From the NCBI GenBank assembly GCA_963169075.1, contig CAUJGC010000221.1, positions 1 to 36,915 of the forward strand: a DNA stretch of 36,915 nt, read 5' to 3'. Made by a program: the position numbers and the translations under genes. The notes beneath the pieces were generated by a model that had not been told where the DNA came from, searched no databases, and saw only the letters and a program-made list of their open reading frames with translations. Of the stretch, positions 10,201 to 19,800 are shown one piece after another. Numbering within the stretch: position 1 is the first letter of the stretch; each line of letters begins with the position of its first letter. Source of the DNA: Myxococcota bacterium. GTDB lineage: Bacteria > Myxococcota_A > Bradymonadia > Bradymonadales > GCA-2716585.

Positions 10201-13200
10201 AGGCCGACGGGGTGCTCCTGAGCGCCCAGGAGCGCCACCTGAAGGACGAGGCGGGCGCGCCGTACCGGCTGCGCCGGGAGTACCGCTACGACGCCTCGTT
10301 CCAGAAGGTGCTGGAGGCCACCGAGTGGATGCTGGTGCGAGACGGCGCGGCGGTGTCGCCCCGGAACAGCGTGCGCTATCGCTACGACGGGCTGGGGCGG
10401 AAGGTCGCGGCGATCGAGGCGGGGGACGAGGGCGCGACCCCGACCCAGGAGCTGGTCTGGTCGCTGGGCGATCCGATCTCTTCTGCGACGGTGCGGCGGC
10501 GCACGGTGTCCGGCGGGGCGCTGGACGCGGAGGAGGTGCTGTGCATGGACGGGCGGGGGCGGGTGTACCAGCGCCGGGAGCTCTTGAGCAGCGGCCAGTA
10601 CCAGGTGAGCGGCTTCGACGTGTTCAACAACCGGGGGCAGGTGGCCAAGACCCACCAGAGCTACCTGGGGGCGACGGCGGCGTGTGACGCGGCGCCTCCG
10701 GCGGGGGTGCGGTCCAGCGAGGCGCGCTTTGACGCGCTGGCGCGGCCGCTGGAGGTGACGACGCCGGACGGCGATCTCTACGGGGCGCCTTCGGTGGCGC
10801 GCTTCGTCTACAGCCCGCTGGAGGTGCAGCGCTGGGATCTGGAGGACACCGCCGAGGGCAGCCCCCACGCCGGGACGCCGGAGGTGCAGCGCTTTGACGG
10901 CCTGGAGCGGCTGGTGGCGGTGGAGCGCCAGCAGGTGGAGGGCGGCGAGGTGGTGTCCTGGGCGTGGTCGTTCGCGTATGACAACCTGGGGAACCTGGCG
11001 TCGTGGCGCGAGCCGGGGGGGACGGTGCATCGGCAGCGCTTCGACGCGCTGGGGCGCGCGGTGGAGATCGACGATCCCGACGCGGGGGTGATCACGCGCC
11101 GCTACGACCGGGCGGATCGGCTGGTGGAGGAGGTGGACGCGCGGGGGGTGACGCTCCGCCAGCGCTTCGACGGGGCCAACCGGATCGTGGCGCGCTGGGA
11201 TGCGGCGGATGAGGAGGGGACGCGGAGCACCTGGCGCTACGATCTGGCGCCGACGGGCTGCGCGGCGGAGCTGTGCGTGAACCCGCAGGGGCGCGCGGTG
11301 GAGATGACCTGGCCGGGGGGCTACGACCGGATGGGCTTTGACGTCCGGGGGCGCGTGATCGCGAGGGAGCGGCAGGTGGAGGGGGCGACGCTGCGGACCC
11401 GGCTGGGGTACGACAACCGCGACCGGCTGGTGCGGACCGAGGAGCCTGACGGGACGGTGCTGGAGCAGCGCTGGGACCGCGGCGAGCGCCTGGCGTCGAT
11501 CCCGGGCTTCTTGAGCGCTGTGGAGTACGAGGAGCGCGGGCTCCCGGTGGCGCTGCGCTTCGCCAACGGCGGGGCGGAGGTGTCCACCTACGACAGCGTG
11601 CAGCGCCTGAGCGCCCGCGAGGTGCTGGACGGCGCCAGGGAGGTCGTGGAGTCGCTGCGCTACGCCCGCGACCGGGCGGGGAACCTGACCCGGATCGACG
11701 ACCTGGGGCCTGGACAGCGCGCTCTGGAGAGCCGCTACGACAGCTGGTACCGCCCGACCCGGATCGAGGTGATAGGCGAGGTGCTGGAGGTGGGCTTCAG
11801 CCCGGACGACCGGATCTTGAGCCGGACCTCCAGCGATCCCGGCAGCCCCGAGGACCTGGGCGCGTACCGCTACGAGGGGGCCGGGCCGCGGGCGGTGACC
11901 TCGGCAGGCGAGGTGATGCTGGGCTATGATGCGTCGGGGCGGCTGATCTCCCGGGGCGGGCTCACGCTGGAGCGGGACTACCAGGGGCGGATCGTCGGCG
12001 GGGCGGCGCGCGGGGCGGCGACGCACCGGGCGCGCTTCGCGCAGGGGGAGGAGCGGGTCTTCAAGGCGGACGCCGATGGGCAGACCTGGTATGCGTCCTC
12101 GACCTTCGAGGTGCGGGACGGGATCGGGGTGACCTATGTGACGGCGGACGGTCGGCTGGTGGCGCGCCGGGAGACGGCGACCCTCCAGGCGGCGCTTTAT
12201 GATGACGTGGCGCCCGCGGACGGCGCCATCACCGCAGGCGACGCCTGGGCGGTCTGGGCGCGGGAGGCCGGGGTCCAGGCGGGCGCGCCGCCGAAGCAGG
12301 GGGTGGAGGCGACGCTGGCGGCGGTGACGCGGCGGCTGCTGCTGGAGGAGCAGGGGGAGGTGACCTTCCTGGCGGCGGATCACCTCGGCTCGCCGGTGGT
12401 GGCGCTGGATGAGGGCGGGGCGGTGGTGGGGCGCCGCGCCTTCTACCCGCTCGGCGGGCTGGCGTGGGAGGAGGGCTCGGTGGACGCCGTGCGGGGCTTC
12501 ACGGGGCAGACGTGGGATGGCGGCCTGGGGCTCTACCACTTCCGCTTCCGGGCCTACGACCCGCAGACGGGGCGCTGGGACTGCCCCGACCCGGCCTTCC
12601 TGCTGGCGAGCGCCGCGGCGATGGAGGAGCCCGCCGAGGCCGCCGGGGTCTACGGCTACGTCGCCAACAACCCCCTCAACGCCGTGGACCCGCTGGGGCT
12701 CAAGGGCAAGTCGGTCAAGGCGAAGGGTAAAAAAGTCTCGAAGAAGAAGAGCAAGAAGAGCAAGGGCGACGGCGGCGACGGCGGCGACAGCCCGAACCCC
12801 GGCGGCCCCGGCGGCGCGCCTGCGAGCGGCGTCGCAGGCTCGGGCTCCGGCGCGTCCTGGTCGCGCGGGGAGGTCCAGGGCGCCCGGGCTGAGGGCGGCG
12901 TCCAGATCGGCGCGCGCCGTGAGGCCCGCGGGGCGGGCTCGGCGGGGATCGGAGGTGCGGGCCAGGGCGGGGGAGATGGCGGCAGCGGCGTCAACGTGTT
13001 CGCGAAGATCGGCAAAGCCGTGCTGCCCTACCGGGGTCGCAAGGGGAAGGAGGGCGGGGACACCTTCCGCGGGGTGCTCGTGTCGGCCATCGGGCTGGTG
13101 GGCGCCGGGGCGACGATCGGCGTCGGGATCGGCGGCGCCGCTGCCTTCGGAGACGAGAGCGCGGAGGAGGAGACGGGGGATGACGGCTCCGGTGACGGCG

Positions 13201-13226
13201 GTCTGAACAGCATTTATGGTCGATAA
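7239..13226 (+). CDS. Secreted SpvB/TcdB-like RHS-repeat protein (TcB-TcC-like), paralog 2
   Basis: GTG start at 7239 after GAGAGAGG; signal peptide MLRSSAVVSLLFLLLAAAPAAAQ; same domain order as paralog 1, ending in RHS core YVANNPLNAVDPLGL followed by a divergent tail. Confidence 0.92.
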   Translation: MLRSSAVVSLLFLLLAAAPAAAQTGVDDDRVSLPEGPGSLEGVGENADVDPNMGLMRWGVPIEVLRGQGALTPQLQLGYSSGGGSGIVGMGWSLAMPSVERWTARGVPSYTASDRLALGGGEELVEVGAEGGARVYRERYERGFSRVIWEDAGAEGWFRVEYPDGRVGYFGADAQGQVVPDARTSGEEGTYRYHLVEVTDPWGHRVRYSYDRFDGNVPLVTSIAYTFVGGQARSEVVFGYEGRPDAISECGAGFEEVLGYRLASVQVLQDGALVREYGLTYETPAASGGASRLASVRTYGLGGAAEGELSPGVWSFGYSQALGGTCDGAGCARPVMVDMGTLEGAVSLASGNATLIDINGDSLPDVLDTSGVGPHRFLINTLTPDGAGGWEHTFSAALESQEATGSAFQLTDQNVQVLDLNGDGYSDLIDTVTGSQLLNDPRRADWGSSGSVEVGALPSFTGTAFEQLRFIDADNDKRIDVIQSTSGETRLYFNRGGVFEAATVEPIGAGFETSNLQLSDMNGDGLNDPVEVLSDGGVRFRVNLGRGRWGAWQTIPGLALSASERPLVDLEDLNGDGLSDVVVVVGTTVKYALNRNAAAFAPFVTLTSADVEGEVPERADGVLVLYADMNGNGSEDVVWFTPSGGARYLELFPTRPNLLTKIENGLGMVQEITYGTSVEHAARAAAAGTGWEVALPNATAVVDRIDLYVTLTGADDGSGVHEVTEYTYRNGYYDGEEKQFRGFTDVVARLVGDASQEEGVRRLTFDNGLVDDYRNGLLLREVVESGGRVLEALETTYGECALAGVPSPAELEGLGRPVVRFVCPLREDREVIEGGEAAASVTLREEKTFDGYGNVTVMANLGVVARGGVACGAACAGDESFVETEYVPPAAGGRWILERPMHMRRYTDASNAYQAESWYYYDGEAFEGLPSGQLDRGFLSRMDVREDAGSVFSQVRRRPDAHGNAAEELDPEGAPAEADAHRTTRVWEADGVLLSAQERHLKDEAGAPYRLRREYRYDASFQKVLEATEWMLVRDGAAVSPRNSVRYRYDGLGRKVAAIEAGDEGATPTQELVWSLGDPISSATVRRRTVSGGALDAEEVLCMDGRGRVYQRRELLSSGQYQVSGFDVFNNRGQVAKTHQSYLGATAACDAAPPAGVRSSEARFDALARPLEVTTPDGDLYGAPSVARFVYSPLEVQRWDLEDTAEGSPHAGTPEVQRFDGLERLVAVERQQVEGGEVVSWAWSFAYDNLGNLASWREPGGTVHRQRFDALGRAVEIDDPDAGVITRRYDRADRLVEEVDARGVTLRQRFDGANRIVARWDAADEEGTRSTWRYDLAPTGCAAELCVNPQGRAVEMTWPGGYDRMGFDVRGRVIARERQVEGATLRTRLGYDNRDRLVRTEEPDGTVLEQRWDRGERLASIPGFLSAVEYEERGLPVALRFANGGAEVSTYDSVQRLSAREVLDGAREVVESLRYARDRAGNLTRIDDLGPGQRALESRYDSWYRPTRIEVIGEVLEVGFSPDDRILSRTSSDPGSPEDLGAYRYEGAGPRAVTSAGEVMLGYDASGRLISRGGLTLERDYQGRIVGGAARGAATHRARFAQGEERVFKADADGQTWYASSTFEVRDGIGVTYVTADGRLVARRETATLQAALYDDVAPADGAITAGDAWAVWAREAGVQAGAPPKQGVEATLAAVTRRLLLEEQGEVTFLAADHLGSPVVALDEGGAVVGRRAFYPLGGLAWEEGSVDAVRGFTGQTWDGGLGLYHFRFRAYDPQTGRWDCPDPAFLLASAAAMEEPAEAAGVYGYVANNPLNAVDPLGLKGKSVKAKGKKVSKKKSKKSKGDGGDGGDSPNPGGPGGAPASGVAGSGSGASWSRGEVQGARAEGGVQIGARREARGAGSAGIGGAGQGGGDGGSGVNVFAKIGKAVLPYRGRKGKEGGDTFRGVLVSAIGLVGAGATIGVGIGGAAAFGDESAEEETGDDGSGDGGLNSIYGR
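8275..9180 (+). other. VCBS/FG-GAP calcium-binding-like repeat region of paralog 2
   Basis: DINGDSLPDVLD, DLNGDGYSDLID, DADNDKRIDVIQ, DMNGDGLNDPVE, DLNGDGLSDVVV, DMNGNGSEDVVW. Confidence 0.85.
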
Positions 13227-13259
13227 TTGATTCATTAAACCAACAAAAAAGGTTAAAAA

Positions 13260-13754
13260 ATGAGTAAAATAATCTATGTTATCGCTGGCTTGATCGCGCT
13301 CCTCGGCCTCAGCGCAGGGAGCGGTTGCAGCGACGACGAGAAGAAGCCTGCGGTGGCGGCGAACAACGCGGCGAACAACACGAACAACGGCACCGACAAC
13401 AACGTCAACAACACGCCCAACAACGCGCCCAACAACAACAACTGCACCCCTGGAGAGCCGGGGTGCGGGGTGGCGGGGCAGGTGAGCGATCCGGCGGCGC
13501 GCTCGTGCGAGGTCGTGCTGCGGGAGACGGGGGCGACGATCCAGGGGGCGACCTTCGGGGAGGGGGTGACGGGGCAGGTGCGCCGCCAGGCGCCGAACGT
13601 GGCGGTGGCGTTCGTGCGCAACGCCGACGCGCCCTTTGAGGGGGCGCCGGTGGCGCTTCAGGTGGACGGCGCGGCAGACGGCTTCACCGTCCGCTCGGTG
13701 ACCTGCTTTGACAACACCGGCGCGGCGCTTGCGGGCGCCGAGGTGAAGTTCTGA
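13260..13754 (+). CDS. Small lipoprotein with Asn-rich linker
   Basis: Lipobox-like LSAGSGC after hydrophobic segment; linker AANNAANNTNNGTDNNVNNTPNNAPNNNNC; short C-terminal beta-rich domain. Confidence 0.75.
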   Translation: MSKIIYVIAGLIALLGLSAGSGCSDDEKKPAVAANNAANNTNNGTDNNVNNTPNNAPNNNNCTPGEPGCGVAGQVSDPAARSCEVVLRETGATIQGATFGEGVTGQVRRQAPNVAVAFVRNADAPFEGAPVALQVDGAADGFTVRSVTCFDNTGAALAGAEVKF

Positions 13755-13807
13755 GACCCTCCCGCTGTGCGGCCAGGCTGCGCGGTGGACGACGTGAGGT
13801 GAGCGCG

Positions 13808-16800
13808 ATGGCCGAGCAGAGCAGAGGGTGGTGGGCTGGGTGGCGTTGGGCAGCGGCGCTGCTGCTGGGGTGGGCGCTCCTGGGCGCCGCGGCCTGTGAC
13901 GACGAGGAGGACCCTGCTCCGGCGGCCTGCACGCCCGGGATGGACGGGTGCGCCTGCATGGAGGGGGCGTGCCTGACCGGCCTCGTCTGCGAGGACGCGC
14001 GCTGCCGGCCGACCTGCGCGCTTGGGAGCGCCGGGTGCGCGTGCGACGCCGGCGGGTGCGCCGCGTCGGAGGAGGGGCTGCTGGTCTGCGCCGCCGGGCG
14101 CTGCGAGGTGTCGAGCTGCACGCCCGGCGAGCCGGGGTGCGTGTGCGCTGCGGAGGGGAGGTGCGGCGGCGGCGCCTCGTGTCAGGCGGTGGGCGGCGCG
14201 GAGCGCTGCGTCGCGGGCTGCACCCCGGGTGAGGTCGGCTGCGCGTGTGACGGCGGCGGTCGGTGCGGCGGGTCGGCGGCGTGCGATCCGGAGACGGCGC
14301 GCTGCGAGGCGGGGCCGGGCTGCACCCCGGGGAACCAGGGGTGCGCGTGCGACGGCGGCGCCTGCGTCGCCGGGCTGACGTGCGAGGGCGGGACCTGCGC
14401 CGAGGCGGCCTGCGCGCCGGGCCTGGAGGGCTGCGCGTGCCTGGACGGGGCCTGCGGCTACACGGCCGAGGGGCACGCGCTGGTGTGCGACGGCGGCGTC
14501 TGCACCCGGGCGTCGTGCCCGGTGGGGATGACGGGGTGCGCCTGCAACGCCGACGGGAGCTGCGAGGTGGCGGGGGCGCAGTGCGACGGGGGCTTCTGCG
14601 TCTCGGGGGAGTGCATCCCGGGGGCGGAGGGCTGCCGCTGCCTGGGCGGCGGCTGCGATCCGGGGCTGACGTGCCGTCAGGGCGCGGTGTGCGTGGACAG
14701 CCGGGGGACCGAGGGCGGCGCCTGCCGGATCAACGGCACCTGCGACCGGAACCTGCGCTGCGACAGCACCGGGGTGGAGGACGTCTGCGTCTACTGTGAT
14801 CTGGGGTCCATCGGGTGCCAGTGCCGCGACGACGCCTCCTGCCTGCCGGGGCTGACCTGCGCCGGGGGGCTCTGCCTGGGCGATGAGGCGGTCTTCGCCC
14901 GGACGCCGCCCCAGGCGCCGCGCTGCTACACGCCGTGCTCCGCGAACCTCACCACGCCAGACGGTACGCGGGCCTGCGCGGCGGACGGGATGATGGAGGG
15001 GTGCCTGGCGGGGCAGTCGTGCGTGGAGGGCTCCTGCGTCGGCGCGGGGGAGGAGGTGCCGGAGTGCGCCGACGACGCGGCGTGCCCGGACTTCCAGCTC
15101 TGCATCCAGGGGCGCTGCTACGCCGAGTGCGCCAGCAGCGCCGAGTGCGCGACGGGCATGGGGTGCCATCGGCGGGTGTGCCGGGTGCCCTGCTCGCTCG
15201 ACCGCGCCACCTGCGGGGCAGGGCAGGTCTGCGAGGGGCTCGACGGGAACCAGGGCTTCTGCGTCCCCCGGGCGGCGACGGAGGAGGGGCCCTCCGCGGT
15301 GCCTGTGAACGAGCAGGGGACGGTGGGGGCGAGCGAGACGACGCTGGAGTTCAGCAACATCAAGCTGGAGCGGCGCTTCACGCTCTACAACAACACCGAC
15401 GACTTCGTGGACTTCCAGGTGACCAAGGCGGAGCACGTCGTGCTGCTGCGGGACGGCCAGGTGGATCGTCGGCAGGAGGACGCGTCGTGCACCGGGGCGG
15501 CGTGCCCGCTCTGGTGGGTGGAGCTGGGCGAGTTTGGCGCGATCTCGCGGGAGGGGACGCGAACAGTGCGCGCCGCGCCGCGCTGCGGCGAGTCCTGCCC
15601 GGTGGTGATCGTGCGGGTGCCGGAGGACGCGGTGGACGCGACGCGCTGGCGCGGCGCGCTGAAGGTGGAGAGCCCGCTGGGGCGGGCCGAGGTGGCGCTG
15701 GGCTATGTGGAGAGCCCCGCGGGGCGCTGGACGGGCGCCATGAGCTACTTCGCGACCTTCGAGAGCGGCGGGATCGACCCGGAGGGCGCCGAGCCCGGCT
15801 GGCTCCTGCGGGCAGATCGGGGGGACGTGAGCGGGGTGCGCAACGGCTTGATCCAGCGCTGGGGCGCCTTCCGCAGCGGCGGGCTCACCGGCGGCTGGGA
15901 CGAGTTCGTCGCCATCCTGCGGGCGACCGAGAGCGAGCAGTGGCGCTTCCCCTCGGTCCAGCAGGCGTGCCTGGCGACCAACGGGGCCTGCTACCTCTTC
16001 GACGCTGGCGCCGGGGTCGGACCCCGGGTCTACGTGACCCGCCTGGAGGACTCGCCGGTGCCCGCCGGGGTGACGAGCTTCCCGATGGAGATGAACCTCT
16101 ATGTGCCGGATCAAAGCGCGCCGGAGCTGCTCCGGGGCAAGGTGGTGTCGGAGACGGCGCTGACCTTCGCGGGGAGCCCGGCGGTGGAGCTGGAGCTGGG
16201 GGCGAACCCTGCGGACGCGCGGAGCTGCGACCCAAGGGTGCGCTCCAACTGCGTGGTCTTCCTGGATCGGCTGGAGCTGGAGATGGCGCTGGGCGGTCAC
16301 TACCGCCCCGAGGGGAGCGCCTGCGCCGCAGGCGAGACGGCGCTGCCGGAGCCCTGGCTGGTGCCGGGCTTCCTGGGAGACGCGACCCGCGACGCCAGCA
16401 CGGGCACCTGGAGCCGCGGCCGCTGCGTGCGCGCCGCGCTGCCCTTTGATCTGGCGGCCGAGCCGGAGCGGGCCGCGCAGAACGTCAACCTGGCGCTGGG
16501 GAACCCCGTGCCCAACGGGCGCTCGCTGCGCCGGACGGTGGAGCTGCTGGACGGGGCGATCATCGATCAGCAGACGCTCTTCATCCTCTTCCGCGAGCGC
16601 CTCCCGGCGCTGATGATGGACGAGGCGCCGACGGCCTATGGCTACCTCCTCTTGCGCCGCGTGCCAGGCGAGGTGGTGGACACGGACGCGGACGGCGACG
16701 GGGTGCCGGACGGGTATGCGGGGAGCGTGCTCCCGGCGCCCGAGACGCCTGCGCCGGATCGGCTGGGCGTGTCGTGCTCGCCGGATCTGCTGCGGGAGAT

Positions 16801-19800
16801 CCTGGGGAGCGGCCGCGCGCTGGATCAGAGCAACGCGCCGCAGGTCATCGCGGCGATCCTGGACGGCGGGGCCATGGACCCCACCCAGGCGCTCACGCCT
16901 TCGGTCAACGGCGAGGAGGTCCACTATCTGTGCGTAGATACGGGTCTTTTCGACGGAGGCCCTGGCAACACCGCGCGCTGGGGCACGGGGGTGCAGGCGC
17001 CGAATGACGACAGCTGCCTGACCGGGGAGAACGGCCTCTGCGAGGACGGCCTGAGCGGCTCCCAGCCCTTCCGGTGCACCTCGGGGACGGATCTGGCGGA
17101 CTGCGGGATGCGCCCCGGCCTCCAGAACAACAACACCTGCGCTACGGCCAACAACGGGCGCTGCGAGGACAGCTGGAGCTGCGCGCTGGGCACGGATCTG
17201 GCGGACTGCGGGATGCGCTCGGGGGTGGCGGCGAACAACAACACCTGCCCCTCGGCGGGCAACGGGGTCTGCGAGGACGAGGAGGCCGGCCAGACCCAGG
17301 CGTTCCAGTGCGCGCCGGGGACCGACCGCGCCGACTGCGGCGTCCGCTATCAGGACGACCGGGTGGCGTGCCCGCTGGGGAGCGAGGTGGACTACTTCAC
17401 GACCTCGCGGCAGCTGCTGCCGAGCATCGCCGGGCTGCCCTGCCAGCGCGACGGGAGCTGCGCGGCGACGCTGGCCCAGTGGCGCGCGAACGGGAACCCG
17501 CTCCTGGTGCAGGACGATCCGGCCTGGACCTGCGCGGACCCGACCCGGGCGCTCTGCGACGCCAACCGGCTGGATCTGCGCGACGGCAAGACCTTCTACA
17601 CGGGCGGCAGCCGCGTCTACGACCGCTCCTACGCCGCGGCTACCGACGAGGCCTTCCGCTACAAGACCCGCTTCGTGAGCCGCGAGGGCGGCGGGCTGGC
17701 CTTCGCGCCGAGCCTCTGCGACGGGAGCGCCGAGACGATCCCCTACTGCTACGACGCCGAGGCCATCGAGGCCCTTCAGGAGCGGGTGGACTGCGTGCTG
17801 GACATCTACCAGCGCTTCTACGCCACCGCCGCTGCGGGCTCGCTGCCGCGGGCGGACCAGCTCTACACCTTCCTGGAGGCGCACTTCTCCTCGACGGTCG
17901 AGCCCTCCGCCCAGGGGGGCCTGCCCGCGCGCCGGGACGGCTTCGAGCGCCTGAACGCCGAGCTGCTGATCATGCTGGGGGACGACGCCTTCACCTCGTC
18001 CTTCGAGTCGCGCTTTGATCTGGCCGGGAGCCGGATCACGGCCTTCGAGGGCGACCGCTTCGAGGACGGCGGCATCCGCCTCTCGGGCATCGCAGGCTTC
18101 GAGATGTTCCGGCTCTACCAGGCGGCGCAGTACTACAGCAGCGTGCTGGAGCGCTTCTACGCCCTGAGCCCGGTGCTCTCGACCTCGCTGGCCTCGGGGG
18201 CGCCGCAGACGGGGCGCAACTTCATCTCGGACGCGCTGGTGACGGACTACCTCGCGAAGGTGGTCCGGGCCTCGACCCAGCGGGCGCGGGTGCAGGGCGA
18301 GATCGCGCGGCGCTACCAGGCGTTCAACCGCCCGGATCTGGCGCGGCGCGTGATCGAGCGCGGCTACCTCTCGACCTATCTGGAGTCGGTGGTGCTCTCC
18401 AACATCCTGCTCTCGATCTACGACGCGGCAGGCGGCTCCAGCCGACCCCAGCTCCTCGCGGAGCTGGAGACGGCCCAGCGCAGCTACAGCGTGGCGCTCC
18501 TGAACCTGCGCGAGCTCTACGGCAGCATCACCGACAACGTGAACTACTTCGGCTACCCCGCCGACTACCTGCCCTTCCCGGCGCTGGACGTGGGGCCGAG
18601 CGCGCTGGATCGCAGCGCCTTCGAGACGGTGCTGACCTCCGCCCTCTCCAAGCTGGACGTGGCGCGGCAGCGCGAGCAGGTGGCCTTGAGCACCACCCGC
18701 GGCTTCGACTCCGACGCCGAGCGCTTCCAGAGCGAGCTGACCCGGATCACCCGGACCTACGAGAGCCAGCTCATCGAGCTGTGCGGCTCCTTCGAGGCCC
18801 CCGACGGTCGCATCTACCCCGCCATCCGCCGCTACGCCTCGCTGGACGACGGCGTCGCCTCGCTGGGCGATCCCTGCGGCCTGGTGGGCAACGGCGCGAT
18901 CTTCCAGGCGCTGGGGCGGCTGGATCTGCTCCGCCTCGGGCAGCTCCGCCTCTCGACCCAGATCCGCGGCACCGTGGAGCAGATCGAGATCGAGCGGCGC
19001 CGCGTCGCGGACTACTGCCAGCTCACGCTGGAGCAGGCCCAGTTCAACTACAGCATCGGTGAGCAGCAGCTCGACATCTCCCAGGACCTCTCCGTGGTCC
19101 AGGCCAACCAGGAGCGGGTCCAGCGGATCACCTCCGCGGCGGCGGACGTCGCCGGGACCGCCACCTGCGACAACACCGTGTCCTGCATCACCGCGGGCGT
19201 CGCCACGGGCATCAAGGCGGCGGCCTATGTGACCCAGGAGATCATCCTCCCCTTCATCGAGGAGGAGATCCGCAACAAGCAGCGCGAGCGCGGGATGCTG
19301 GAGCTGGATCAGGCCCGCTGGAACACCACGGTCCAGTGCGACTTCGCGGAGATCGACGCCAACGCCAACACCGCGCGCCTCCTCCTCCAGCTCCGCGAGC
19401 TGGACATCTCGGTGCTGGAGCTGGAGTACCAGTTCCAGCTCGCGCTCTCCGAGATCCAGCGCCTCAGCCAGCAGTCCCGGCGCCTGGAGCAGGAGCAGGA
19501 GGAGGCCCTCCAGCTCGCCATCAACGTCGAGGCCGCGCTGAACGACCCCAACGTCCGGATCTACCGCAACGACGCGGTCATCAACGCCGACGTCGCCTTC
19601 CAGGACGCGCTGCGCGAGGCCTACCGCCTGACGCTGGTCTATCAGTACTACACCAGCCAGTCCTACGCCCGGCTGGACGAGCTCTTCCTGATCCGCCTGG
19701 TGACCGCCGGGGAGTTCAACCTGGAGAACTACCTCATCGAGCTGCAGAACGCCTTCTCCAGCTTCGAGGAGAGCTTCGGGACGCCGGATGTGCGCGTGGC

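Noticed and set aside
7074-13235. 2053-aa antisense ORF spanning all of RHS paralog 2
   Set aside because: Same shadow-ORF composition; the sense frame has clear RHS/SpvB motifs.
13360-13445. AAC-rich tract as a CRISPR-like or microsatellite regulatory array
   Set aside because: In-frame Asn-rich lipoprotein linker; no regular spacer/repeat structure.
13658-17884. 1408-aa antisense ORF opposite the giant lipoprotein
   Set aside because: Low-complexity Ala/Arg/Gly composition; sense strand explains codon pattern and Cys repeats.
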